This document shows, in pieces, positions 6,840-14,362 of a stretch of DNA of 64,000 nt. Each line of letters begins with the position of its first letter. Within the stretch, counting starts at the first letter, position 1. Below the pieces are notes generated by a model. The model was not told where the DNA came from and made no database searches. It was given only the letters and a program-made list of their open reading frames with translations. The translations under genes and the position numbers were made by a program. The DNA comes from an uncultured Ruthenibacterium sp. (GTDB lineage Bacteria; Bacillota; Clostridia; Oscillospirales; Ruminococcaceae), in NCBI GenBank assembly GCA_944386565.1, contig CALXBO010000002.1, positions 62,001 through 126,000 of the forward strand, in the 5' to 3' direction.

Positions 6840-8750
6840 TTATTTCATGAGTTTGCACACGGCGTTGGCGTATGCCACGGGATCTTCCGGCGCAAGCCCT
6901 TCGATCAGGCGGGCCTGCGTGTACAGGATGTCGCTGTAGGCGTTCACCTTTTCCGTGTCGCCGGCATCGAACGCCGCTTTCAGCGCGGCAAACACCTCGT
7001 GGTCGCCGTTCAGTTCCAGAACTTTGCGGCTGGCCACTTTTTCGCCGGTGGGCATTGCGTTGAGAACTTTCTCCATCTCAATGGAGAGCGCGCCCTCGCT
7101 CGACAGGCAGACCGGATGTGTTTTCAGGCGGGAAGACAGGCGCACGTCGCTGACCTTGTCGCCCAGCGCGGTCTTCATAGCAGCGAAGAGATCCTTGTAC
7201 TCCGCGCTCTTGGCCTCGTTTTCCTTCTTCTCCTCTTCGGTTTCCAGCCCGAGGTCACCGCCGGAGACGTTGCGGAACTCTTTTTCTTTATAGGTGTGCA
7301 GCACCTGCAGGACGAATTCGTCCACATCCTGCGTCAGCACAAGCAGATCGAAGCCCTTGTCGGAGATGAGCTCCGCCGCCGGCAGGCGGGACGCGGCCTG
7401 GACGCTCTCAGCCGAGGCATAGTAGATGTATTTCTGCTCCTCGGGCATCGCTTCCACGTACTCCGCGAGGCTCACAAGTTTGTCCTGCTTCATGCTGCGG
7501 AACAAAAGCAGATCCTGCAGGGCGTCCTTGTGCATGCCGTAGCCGTCGTAGCAGCCGATCTTGAGCTGCAGACCGAAGTTCTCGAAGAACGCGTCGTACT
7601 TCTCGCGGTCGTTCTTCATCCAGGAGGTCAGTTCGTTCTTGATCTTGCGCTCCAGCGACTGGCGGATCAGGCGCAGCTGGCTGTCATGCTGCAGCATCTC
7701 GCGGCTGATGTTCAGCGAGAGATCCTGACTGTCCACAAGGCCTTTCACAAAGCTGAAGTAGTCCGGCAGCAGATCGGCGCATTTCTCCATGATCAGAACG
7801 CCGCTGGCGTAGAGCTGCAGGCCCTTTTCATATTCCTTGGTATAATAATTGTACGGTGCGCGCGAGGGGATGAACAGCAGCGCGTTGTACGTGGCCGTGC
7901 CCTCGGTCTTGGACTGGATCACCTTGGCGGGGTCGGAGAAATCCATGAACTTCTCTTTGTAGAAGTTGGCGTATTCCTCGTCCGTCACGTCTTTCTTGTC
8001 GCGCTTCCAGATGGGCACCATGCTGTTGAGCGTTTCATCCTCGTAATACGTTTCGTATTCCGGAGTCTTGTCCTTTCCGTCCGCGTCCTTATCGGAGCCC
8101 TCGACCATGCGGGATTTCTCCTTCATCATGCGGATCGGGTAGCGGATGTAATCCGAGTATTTCTTGACGATGCCCTCCAGACGCCATGCATCCAGAAACT
8201 CATCGTAGTTTTCTTCCGAGGAACTCTCCTTCACAACGAGGATGATCTCGGTGCCGACGGTCTTCTTGTCGCACTCCTCGACGGTGTAGCCCTCCGCGCC
8301 CGTCGACTCCCACTGCCAGGCGGTGTCGGAACCGAGTGCGAGCGAGCGCACCGTCACGCGCGAAGCGACCATGAACGCCGAGTAGAAGCCGACGCCGAAC
8401 TGGCCGATGATGTCCACGTTTTCGTTGGATGCGTTGTCCTTCTTGAAATCAAAGCTGCCGCTGCGGGCGATCGTGCCGAGGTTTTTCTCAAGCTCTTCCT
8501 TCGTCATGCCGATGCCGTTGTCCGTCACGCGGAGCGTCCGGGTGTCCTTGTCCACGGCGAGGCGGATCTCATACTGGCCGTCCTCCGTACCTGCGGACGT
8601 ATCCGTGAGGCTTTTGAAGCGGCGTTTGTCAATGGCGTCGCTCGCATTGGAGATCAGCTCACGCAGGAAAATCTCCTTATGCGTATAAATGGAATTGATC
8701 ATCAAATCAAGCAGACGCTTGGACTCTGCTTTAAACTGTTTCACTGCCAT
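6840..8750 (-). CDS. htpG: Molecular chaperone HtpG (Hsp90)
   Basis: This 636-residue protein is bacterial Hsp90, an ATP-dependent cytosolic chaperone dimer. The GHKL ATPase domain is clear: ELISNASDAIDKRRF at about residues 30-45, DNGIGM near 80, and GQFGVGFYSAFM near 115. The middle domain and C-terminal dimerisation domain follow, giving the usual length (610-640). AGGAGG lies ahead of the ATG. It is a single-gene unit between its own promoter and terminator. A perfect CIRCE element in the 5' region indicates HrcA control, in contrast to Bacillus subtilis where htpG is not in the CIRCE regulon. Confidence 0.97.
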   Translation of the reverse strand: MAVKQFKAESKRLLDLMINSIYTHKEIFLRELISNASDAIDKRRFKSLTDTSAGTEDGQYEIRLAVDKDTRTLRVTDNGIGMTKEELEKNLGTIARSGSFDFKKDNASNENVDIIGQFGVGFYSAFMVASRVTVRSLALGSDTAWQWESTGAEGYTVEECDKKTVGTEIILVVKESSSEENYDEFLDAWRLEGIVKKYSDYIRYPIRMMKEKSRMVEGSDKDADGKDKTPEYETYYEDETLNSMVPIWKRDKKDVTDEEYANFYKEKFMDFSDPAKVIQSKTEGTATYNALLFIPSRAPYNYYTKEYEKGLQLYASGVLIMEKCADLLPDYFSFVKGLVDSQDLSLNISREMLQHDSQLRLIRQSLERKIKNELTSWMKNDREKYDAFFENFGLQLKIGCYDGYGMHKDALQDLLLFRSMKQDKLVSLAEYVEAMPEEQKYIYYASAESVQAASRLPAAELISDKGFDLLVLTQDVDEFVLQVLHTYKEKEFRNVSGGDLGLETEEEKKENEAKSAEYKDLFAAMKTALGDKVSDVRLSSRLKTHPVCLSSEGALSIEMEKVLNAMPTGEKVASRKVLELNGDHEVFAALKAAFDAGDTEKVNAYSDILYTQARLIEGLAPEDPVAYANAVCKLMK

Positions 8751-8768
8751 ACTGTATGCCTCCTAAAA

Positions 8769-8795
8769 TTAGCACTCAATGCTCACGAGTGCTAA
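8769..8795 (-). promoter_or_regulatory. CIRCE element (HrcA operator)
   Basis: TTAGCACTC, 9-base spacer, GAGTGCTAA: a perfect match to the CIRCE consensus. It lies between the htpG promoter and its ribosome site, the usual position for HrcA repression. Confidence 0.95.
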
Positions 8796-8799
8796 AATT

Positions 8800-8828
8800 A
8801 TCATACATCATGTTTTCGGAAACTGCAA
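8800..8828 (-). promoter_or_regulatory. Sigma-A promoter of htpG
   Basis: On the minus strand TTGCAG (8828-8823), 17-base spacer, TATGAT (8805-8800). Transcription would start just upstream of or within the CIRCE element. Confidence 0.75.
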
Positions 8829-8909
8829 GCCTTTTTTGAAAAATTCAGGAATCATTCATAATTGTGAGCGCTGCGTGCCTTTTTCGCGCGGCGGCTTTTG
8901 CGGAGGGGC

Positions 8910-8939
8910 TTGCACTCTGCGACGGGAATATGGTAATAT
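8910..8939 (+). promoter_or_regulatory. Promoter of the first VanY gene
   Basis: TTGCAC (8910-8915), 18-base spacer, TGG-extended TAATAT (8934-8939), 65 bases before the start codon. Confidence 0.65.
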
Positions 8940-9004
8940 ACTTCGTGTATATACAGCGTAATTCTCCGCTGCGCAACGCACTGTGGATGAATGGAGGATA
9001 AGAA

Positions 9005-11002
9005 ATGTCAACGAAGGATTTTTTCTCCGAACCGGTTTCGGACGATAAAGATTTCCAGAACGACGAAGATTTTGCGGATATGCAGTCCTTTGATCTGTTC
9101 GAAGACAACTCCGGCGCCGAGACAGACGCACAGGAGAGTTTTGCCGCTCTGTCCGACGTGCAGGAGGACGACGAGGTAAAGGATTTTTCGGAATTTGAAG
9201 GTGCCGGCCTGTTTGACGAGCCGGAGACCAGCAGGGATAAAGGCGGCTTCGGTGAGGCCGTTTATCAGAGCATTTTGAACGGGGACGATGATCCCGCGCC
9301 CCGTGCGAAAAAGCAGGAGTACACGCCGCTCACATGGCCGAAGGCGGAGCCTCTGCGCCGCAAGCCCCAGCCCGCGCCGGCCGCCCGCCCGGTTTCTGCG
9401 CAGCCGCAGCAGCCCGCGGAACCCGTGCAGCCCGCGGCGGAGCCTCAGCCGGTTCCGGCGCCCGCTCCGGTGCAGCAGCCGCAGGCGGAGCCTGTCCGTA
9501 TGCCGGAGCCTGAGCCTGTCTACGCCCAGCCTGCTCCTGTCCAGAGCCCGGTGGAGGATCTGGCGGGTGCGTTTTCCGCGCATCAGGAGCGCTCGGCCGT
9601 GACGCCGGAAGCCGAGGGAAAAACGCAGGTGTTCACGATGCACTCGTCCCGTCCGGCACAGCCCGTGAAGGAAGAGAAAGCAGAAGAACCGGCGGACGCG
9701 TTCGATGCGTTTGAGAATGAATCCGGTTTCTCCGGTTTTGATTCGGACTTTGACACCGATCTCGACGATGACATGGGTTTCGACGACTTCGGCGACTTCG
9801 AGGAGGAAGAAGTGCAGGACGTCCGCACCGCCGCCCCTGCTCCCGCGGCCAAGGAGCCTGATCCGGAGCCTGCGGACAACGGGTTTGATGACTTCGACGA
9901 TTTCGGAGATTTCGACGATTACGAAGAGAGCGAGCCGGAACCGTCCCGCGAGCAGAAGCTGGCGGCATACGCCGATACGCTGCAGAATGTTTTCGGCGAC
10001 GACGATTTCGGCGACGATTACAGCGACGAGCCCGAGGAAGAGGACTACGCCCCCAAGGCGAAAAAGCCGAATCCCTTCGAGAGCGGCGCATGGAATGATG
10101 ACGATGACGACGACGTCCGCGATGACGATGCGGACGACGATGACGACTACTACGACGACGATTACGACGAGCCCCCCCGCAAACCGTCCCGCCCGCGCAA
10201 TACTTCCGGCGGCGGACGCGGAAACGGCGGCAAGGGAAAGAGCAATATGCCGCTGGTCGTTCTGCTGATCGTTTTGATCCTCGCGATCATCGCAGTGGTT
10301 CTGTACGCGCTCTTCGGCGGCAAGGACAAGGGCGGAAACGGCACGTCCCAGTCGAATTCGATCTCGACTTCCGTGTCTGCGAGCACGAGCACCGGCGGGG
10401 AGAGCTCCTCGGTCGCGCAGCCCGTTGTGACCATTCCGCGCGATGAGTGGTATATGAAGCTCGTCAACAAGAACAATGTGATGACGAAAGAGGAGTGCGA
10501 CGCCATCACGACGACAAACGTGCAGGGCATTCCCGTTGATTCCCGCATTGCCGACGCGCTCAACAGTATGATCGACGCGGCTGCGGCGGAGGGTGTCAAC
10601 CTCAAGGTCGTTTCCGGTTTCCGCTCGTACGACCGTCAGGACGCCAACTACAAGAGCGGCAGCACGGACTGCCCGGCCGGTGCATCCGAGCACAACCTCG
10701 GCCTGTCGGCGGACATCATGGCTGACGATGAGACGAGCTATGATGTGGCCAAATTCGAGGCGACGGATGAGTACGCATGGCTGAAAGCGCATGCCGCCGA
10801 ATACGGCTTCATCCTGCGCTATCCCTCCGGCAAGGAGAGTGTGACGGGCTTTGCCTACGAGCCGTGGCACTACCGCTATGTCGGCACGGAGCAGGCGGCG
10901 CTCATCAATGCCAGCGGCCTGACGCTCGAAGAGTACCTCGCGCAGGACACTTCGACGGCCTCCTCCACGGCGGAGTCCTCTTCTGATTCCGCGGCGCAGT
11001 AA
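9005..11002 (+). CDS. VanY-type D,D-carboxypeptidase with long acidic cytoplasmic region
   Basis: This 665-residue membrane-anchored protein should trim D-Ala from cell-wall peptides. Residues 1 to about 400 are disordered: acidic segments, a Pro/Ala/Glu/Gln-rich stretch at about 120-180, and repeated DDFGDFDDY-like acidic runs up to a poly-Asp block near 370-395. A basic Gly/Arg/Lys patch precedes one transmembrane helix at about 414-437. A Ser/Thr linker leads to the extracellular peptidase (about 480-645) with zinc motifs SEHNLGLSADI near 562 and EPWHYRYVG near 620. AGGATAAGAA precedes the ATG. The family usually has only a short cytoplasmic part, so the 400-residue acidic tail is unusual. 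A paralogue is at 23706-24986. Confidence 0.88.
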   Translation: MSTKDFFSEPVSDDKDFQNDEDFADMQSFDLFEDNSGAETDAQESFAALSDVQEDDEVKDFSEFEGAGLFDEPETSRDKGGFGEAVYQSILNGDDDPAPRAKKQEYTPLTWPKAEPLRRKPQPAPAARPVSAQPQQPAEPVQPAAEPQPVPAPAPVQQPQAEPVRMPEPEPVYAQPAPVQSPVEDLAGAFSAHQERSAVTPEAEGKTQVFTMHSSRPAQPVKEEKAEEPADAFDAFENESGFSGFDSDFDTDLDDDMGFDDFGDFEEEEVQDVRTAAPAPAAKEPDPEPADNGFDDFDDFGDFDDYEESEPEPSREQKLAAYADTLQNVFGDDDFGDDYSDEPEEEDYAPKAKKPNPFESGAWNDDDDDDVRDDDADDDDDYYDDDYDEPPRKPSRPRNTSGGGRGNGGKGKSNMPLVVLLIVLILAIIAVVLYALFGGKDKGGNGTSQSNSISTSVSASTSTGGESSSVAQPVVTIPRDEWYMKLVNKNNVMTKEECDAITTTNVQGIPVDSRIADALNSMIDAAAAEGVNLKVVSGFRSYDRQDANYKSGSTDCPAGASEHNLGLSADIMADDETSYDVAKFEATDEYAWLKAHAAEYGFILRYPSGKESVTGFAYEPWHYRYVGTEQAALINASGLTLEEYLAQDTSTASSTAESSSDSAAQ

Positions 11003-11020
11003 AGTAACAATTCTGTAAAG

Positions 11021-11057
11021 AACGGACGCTTTTTGAACGAAAAAGCGTCCGTTTCTT
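11021..11057 (+). terminator. Rho-independent terminator
   Basis: AACGGACGCTTTTT and AAAAAGCGTCCGTT form a 14-bp stem around a 5-base loop, followed by TCTTT. It closes the VanY transcript. Confidence 0.9.
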
Positions 11058-11100
11058 TATGCCGGAAAACTTTGGAGCAGGCCGCGAAGCGGCACTTTGG

Positions 11101-11128
11101 TTGACATTTCAATAAGATATGGTATAAT
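11101..11128 (+). promoter_or_regulatory. Strong promoter of the lectin gene
   Basis: TTGACA (11101-11106), 16-base spacer, TGG-extended TATAAT (11123-11128). Both hexamers are perfect, so high expression is likely. Confidence 0.88.
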
Positions 11129-11153
11129 CTGGCATATAGGAGGGATTTATTCC

Positions 11154-11828
11154 ATGAAAAAAATCGTTTCCAACAGCTATTACTCCATTGCGGCGAAAGA
11201 CGGCCGTGTACTGGAAGTTGCAGCTCTTCGCACGGACAGCGGCGCGCCCGTTCAGCTGTGGGAAGATGCGAAAGGCGACAGCCAGACCTGGCTTTTTGTC
11301 GAAGTCGCTGAGGGTATTTATAAAATCGAAAACAAACTGTCCGGCAAAGTGCTCGACGTCATCGACGCCGGCACGGAGAACGGTTCCTGGCTGCACGTCT
11401 GGGATTACATCGGCAAGGACAACCAGCTCTGGACGATCGAGGCTGCCGGCCGCGGCACCGTGAAGCTGCGCTCCAAGATGTCCGGCAAGGTGCTCGACAT
11501 TGTCGACATGAATCCGGAGAACGGCGCTCACGTTCAGATCTGGGAAGATGTGAACGGCGCCAATCAGGAGTGGAAGCTGGTTGAGGCTAAAGCTCCGAAG
11601 AAAGCTGCCGCGAAGAAGCCCGCAGCCAGGAAAGCCGAGCCTGCCAAGAAGGCTGCGCCCGCCAAGAAAGCGGAGCCTGCCAAGAAAGCGGAACCCGCTG
11701 TGAAGGCAGAGCCTGTCAAGAAGGCCGAACCCGCTGTGAAGGCAGAGCCTGCCAAGAAAGCGGAACCCGCCGTGAAAGCGGAGCCCGCCAAAAAGGCAGC
11801 CGGCAAGCGCGCGAAGAAGTCGAAATAA
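11154..11828 (+). CDS. Cytoplasmic ricin-B-type lectin domain with histone-H1-like tail
   Basis: This 224-residue protein has a beta-trefoil lectin domain (residues 1 to about 142) with three QxW signatures (QTW, QLW, QEW), each after a xxVWxD/xLWED motif. From about 143 it becomes a Lys/Ala/Pro/Glu tail of repeated KKAEPAVKAEPA-type units ending KRAKKSK, like histone H1 or bacterial H1-like proteins. No signal peptide or membrane segment is present, so it appears cytoplasmic, unlike most ricin-type lectins, which are secreted. AGGAGGG precedes the ATG, and promoter and terminator are both strong, so it is a highly expressed single gene. Function is unknown; polyanion or nucleic-acid binding by the tail is inference. 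Confidence 0.85.
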   Translation: MKKIVSNSYYSIAAKDGRVLEVAALRTDSGAPVQLWEDAKGDSQTWLFVEVAEGIYKIENKLSGKVLDVIDAGTENGSWLHVWDYIGKDNQLWTIEAAGRGTVKLRSKMSGKVLDIVDMNPENGAHVQIWEDVNGANQEWKLVEAKAPKKAAAKKPAARKAEPAKKAAPAKKAEPAKKAEPAVKAEPVKKAEPAVKAEPAKKAEPAVKAEPAKKAAGKRAKKSK

Positions 11829-11883
11829 GCGGCTGTCTTGCGAACCGTTCCTTTCCGCGCGTCGCGGATGTCCGTCAAGAAAC

Positions 11884-11922
11884 AAAGCTCCCGCATTCCT
11901 CCGTGGAATGCGGGAGCTTTTT
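11884..11922. terminator. Bidirectional terminator between convergent units
   Basis: AAAGCTCCCGCATTCC and GGAATGCGGGAGCTTT form a 16-bp stem around TCCGT with T on the plus-strand side and a weaker T-rich tail on the minus side. It separates the lectin gene from the end of the FkbH operon. Confidence 0.88.
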
Positions 11923-11926
11923 GCTG

Positions 11927-12889
11927 TTATCCGAGATTCGGGCGGTCCTGATCGCCGTCGGCTTTGAACATCACGAACCCGTCGGGATCGTTTGTGAAGT
12001 AGTAGTATTCCGTGTTTTCTAAAAGCGGAGGATCGAGATAATTGGGAACGACCGCCTTGCTGTCCTCGGTCCGCGCCAGAAAACCGGCCTGCCGCATCAC
12101 ATCCGAGGACATTCCGGCACAGTAGCAGTCCATATACTCCGCGCCCTCGTGTTCCATCCACGCGTTCAGTCCCTCACCGCAGAGCGCAAAATCATCCGGG
12201 CGGCCGATGAAATCGACGATCCGCACGACCCGGGCGCACCCTGCGTCCACCGTGCGCGTGACAACGAGCGAACGCCCGGTTTTCCACACGTCGTAGGAAA
12301 GACGTGGAAAAGAAAAATAGCGGCGTGCCACATACCATGCGTCTTTGTGCGGTTTGCCCGGAAAAATCTCGCCGAGCTGCTCCGGAGAGGAGACGCGCTC
12401 AAACACTGCTCCGGGAACGGGCTCCGGAAAGACGGAGCCGTCCGGCCGGGCCAGACGGTATTCCGCGCGCGGTGCAAGGCGGTAATAGTGATCCATACGG
12501 TCCGCGCTCCAGCCGAGAAAACGGTAGAAGGCCATGGTCTTCGGACGGATGTTGTTGCACGCGAGCACGCGCGCACCCGTCAGGCCGGGCAGGGCAGCCA
12601 TCAGTTCAAGCCCGATGCCGTTGCACCCTTTCCGGGCGCACCAGACCGAGACCCACACGTCCGGCCGGGAACTGCGGTTTGCGAGGATGTACCCCGCGAC
12701 CGCGGCGAGCTGTCCGTCTGTCTCCGCCACGGCAAACTGCAGGGTATCCGCGCCGAAGGGACGGTAATAAAAGTCGAAATAGTCCCGCGCGTGCACGAGC
12801 GCCAGCCGTCCGCCCCAGTTCTCATCGAGAAAGGCGACGATGCGGGCTTCCTCGTCCGCGTTCGCGAGACGCAGCACCGGCGCCGTCAC
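11927..12889 (-). CDS. GNAT-family acyltransferase, last gene of the FkbH operon
   Basis: This 320-residue protein has an N-terminal GNAT fold: RKGCNGIGLELM at about residues 95-106 matches the acyl-CoA pyrophosphate loop, followed by NNIRPKTMAFYRFLGW. The C-terminal half (about 150-320) is a second, unassigned domain ending in a conserved-looking YFTNDPDGFVMFKADGDQ block. The start is GTG at 12889-12887; its GTGA overlaps the TGA stop of the SDR gene, so translation is coupled. It may transfer the acyl group made by the upstream enzymes to an acceptor (sugar or peptide amine); this is inference from context. Confidence 0.8.
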   Translation of the reverse strand: MTAPVLRLANADEEARIVAFLDENWGGRLALVHARDYFDFYYRPFGADTLQFAVAETDGQLAAVAGYILANRSSRPDVWVSVWCARKGCNGIGLELMAALPGLTGARVLACNNIRPKTMAFYRFLGWSADRMDHYYRLAPRAEYRLARPDGSVFPEPVPGAVFERVSSPEQLGEIFPGKPHKDAWYVARRYFSFPRLSYDVWKTGRSLVVTRTVDAGCARVVRIVDFIGRPDDFALCGEGLNAWMEHEGAEYMDCYCAGMSSDVMRQAGFLARTEDSKAVVPNYLDPPLLENTEYYYFTNDPDGFVMFKADGDQDRPNLG

Positions 12890-13620
12890 AGCGCCGCGCT
12901 CCCGCCCGTGATGGGCAGCGTCACGCCCGTGATGAATCCGGCGTCTTCGCTCAAAAGAAATTCCATGGCCGGGACGACGTCCGACGGGCGCGCGTTGCGC
13001 TTCATCGGGTTGGCTTCGGCCGAGGCCTGAACGATCAGGTCGCTTGTCTGCGCAAGGAATTTCGTCTCCATCATGCTCGGGGCGATGCAGTTCACCGTGA
13101 CGCCGAACGGGGCGTAATCGGCCGCAAGGCTCTTGGCGAGCCCTTCGAGGGCGCTCTTCGCCATGATGTAGGCGGCGGTGTTGCGCGGCGGCATGCCGAT
13201 GAGATAGCTCGTCAGCATGAACAGGACGCGCCCGCGCTTTGCTTTCTGCATCGCGGGCAGAAACGCTTTGCACAGGCGGACGGCGCTGCGCACCTGCACG
13301 CTCATGTCGAGCTCAAAGCGGGCTTCGTCAAAATTCTTGAATTTGGTGTTCACCACGCGCAGAGCGGGCAGATGGATGTAGTGCGTCGGGGCAGGGCAGG
13401 TGCTCTGCACGTTTTCAATGAAGAGATCCAGCGCCTTTTCGTCCGTCAGATCCACGTCATATGTCCGGATGGCTCCGGGATGCGCCTTGCACAGCGGCGC
13501 GAGCTGCGCGAGGTCGCCGGACCCCTGCGCGATGAACAGATCTCCCTCGCGGTACAGCCGCTCGATCAGCGCCGTGCCGACGTCGCTGGACGCGCCCGTG
13601 ATGAGATATACGTTTCCCAT
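12886..13620 (-). CDS. Short-chain dehydrogenase/reductase (FabG-like)
   Basis: This 244-residue NAD(P)-dependent SDR has the dinucleotide loop TGASSDVG at residues 8-15 and the catalytic set Ser-Tyr-Lys in LTSY...AAYIMAK near 141-160. The C-terminal EDAGFITGVTLPITGG is typical of FabG-type ketoreductases. The ATG at 13620-13618 is chosen because it begins the Rossmann strand (MGNVYLITGAS); an upstream extension overlaps MaoC. It lies 10 bases after the MaoC gene and overlaps the GNAT start by 4. In this operon it probably reduces a keto group on an ACP-bound or sugar substrate; the substrate is not known. Confidence 0.88.
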   Translation of the reverse strand: MGNVYLITGASSDVGTALIERLYREGDLFIAQGSGDLAQLAPLCKAHPGAIRTYDVDLTDEKALDLFIENVQSTCPAPTHYIHLPALRVVNTKFKNFDEARFELDMSVQVRSAVRLCKAFLPAMQKAKRGRVLFMLTSYLIGMPPRNTAAYIMAKSALEGLAKSLAADYAPFGVTVNCIAPSMMETKFLAQTSDLIVQASAEANPMKRNARPSDVVPAMEFLLSEDAGFITGVTLPITGGSAAL

Positions 13621-13630
13621 TCCTGTCACC

Positions 13631-14047
13631 TCATTTCGCCACGCCGGCCTTGATGACACCGCGCGTGACCTTTTTCCCTTCGCCGTTCGTGATGACGGCC
13701 TTGATCGTGATCTCCCCGAACGTGTCGTTCACGTCCGTCACCGTTCCGGTGACCGTGAGCGTATCGCCCACGAAGACGGGTTTGGCGAACTTTGCCTCCA
13801 CCGAGTGCAGCAGGCAGTGCTCGCCGGGCAGATAGACGCCCGCGAGCGTTGAAAACAGGCTGGCGCCCAGCATCCCGTACATCACGCGGCCGGGGTAACC
13901 GCGCCCGGCGGCATAGGCCTCATCCATGTGAATGGGGCTGTCGTCGCCCGTCAGGTCGTAGAACAGACGCATCTTTTCCTCCGTCACGTCAAAGGAAAAG
14001 CTCTCCGTCATGCCGACGGTGATGTCGGCGAGTGTGTAATGGTTCAT
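13631..14047 (-). CDS. MaoC-like (hot-dog) acyl dehydratase
   Basis: This 138-residue protein is a single hot-dog-fold MaoC/(R)-specific hydratase-dehydratase. The catalytic Asp/His region reads LTGDDSPIHMDEAYA at about residues 33-47, followed by the long hot-dog helix and GYPGRVMYGML. Such enzymes hydrate or dehydrate (R)-3-hydroxyacyl thioesters on CoA or ACP. The ATG at 14047 follows GGGAGG by about 8 bases. It sits between the ACP and the SDR, the usual partners in chain processing, although no ketosynthase is encoded nearby. Confidence 0.88.
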   Translation of the reverse strand: MNHYTLADITVGMTESFSFDVTEEKMRLFYDLTGDDSPIHMDEAYAAGRGYPGRVMYGMLGASLFSTLAGVYLPGEHCLLHSVEAKFAKPVFVGDTLTVTGTVTDVNDTFGEITIKAVITNGEGKKVTRGVIKAGVAK

Positions 14048-14060
14048 TCCGGTTCCTCCC

Positions 14061-14094
14061 AAAACAAAAAGCGGGCGCGCACGCGTCCGCTTTT
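14061..14094 (-). terminator. Terminator-like hairpin inside the FkbH operon
   Basis: On the minus strand AAAAGCGG pairs with CCGCTTTTT with an extra CGCG/CGCG pairing inside, followed by TTTTTGTTTT. It lies between the ACP and MaoC genes, so it could lower expression of MaoC-SDR-GNAT relative to FkbH-ACP. Confidence 0.65.
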
Positions 14095-14101
14095 GTCATC
14101 T

Positions 14102-14344
14102 TCACGCGGTCAGTCGTTCGATGAGATCGAGCAGGTCGCCGACGTTTTCCAGGTTCCGAACGTCCGAGAGATTGAACTTCAGGCCGAATTTCTTCTCCAT
14201 CGCCGTCAGAAGGTTGATCTGCTCGAGGCTGTCCCAGTCCTCGATGTCGTCCGCGCAGGTCTCGCGGGTGATGACAAGTTCCTCGTCGTCAAAATTATCG
14301 CGGAAAATCTGCTGGACTGCCTCAAAGATCTCGTTTTTATCCAT
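14102..14344 (-). CDS. Acyl carrier protein
   Basis: This 80-residue acidic protein is an acyl carrier protein. The phosphopantetheine attachment Ser is in DWDSLEQINLL (about residues 37-47), and length and four-helix pattern match. It follows the FkbH-like gene by 18 bases, the same adjacency as in pathways where FkbH loads a glyceryl unit on a dedicated ACP. No fatty-acid synthase genes are nearby, so this is likely a specialised rather than the housekeeping ACP; that part is inference. Confidence 0.93.
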   Translation of the reverse strand: MDKNEIFEAVQQIFRDNFDDEELVITRETCADDIEDWDSLEQINLLTAMEKKFGLKFNLSDVRNLENVGDLLDLIERLTA

Positions 14345-14362
14345 GATGCCAACTCCTTTTGG

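Noticed and set aside
6624-8795. 723-codon plus-strand frame opposite htpG
   Set aside because: HtpG is certain and has promoter, CIRCE and terminator; the opposite frame is a composition shadow.
10081-10180. GAC/GAT-rich tract as a simple-sequence repeat
   Set aside because: It encodes the poly-Asp block of the VanY protein in frame and is not a perfect tandem repeat.
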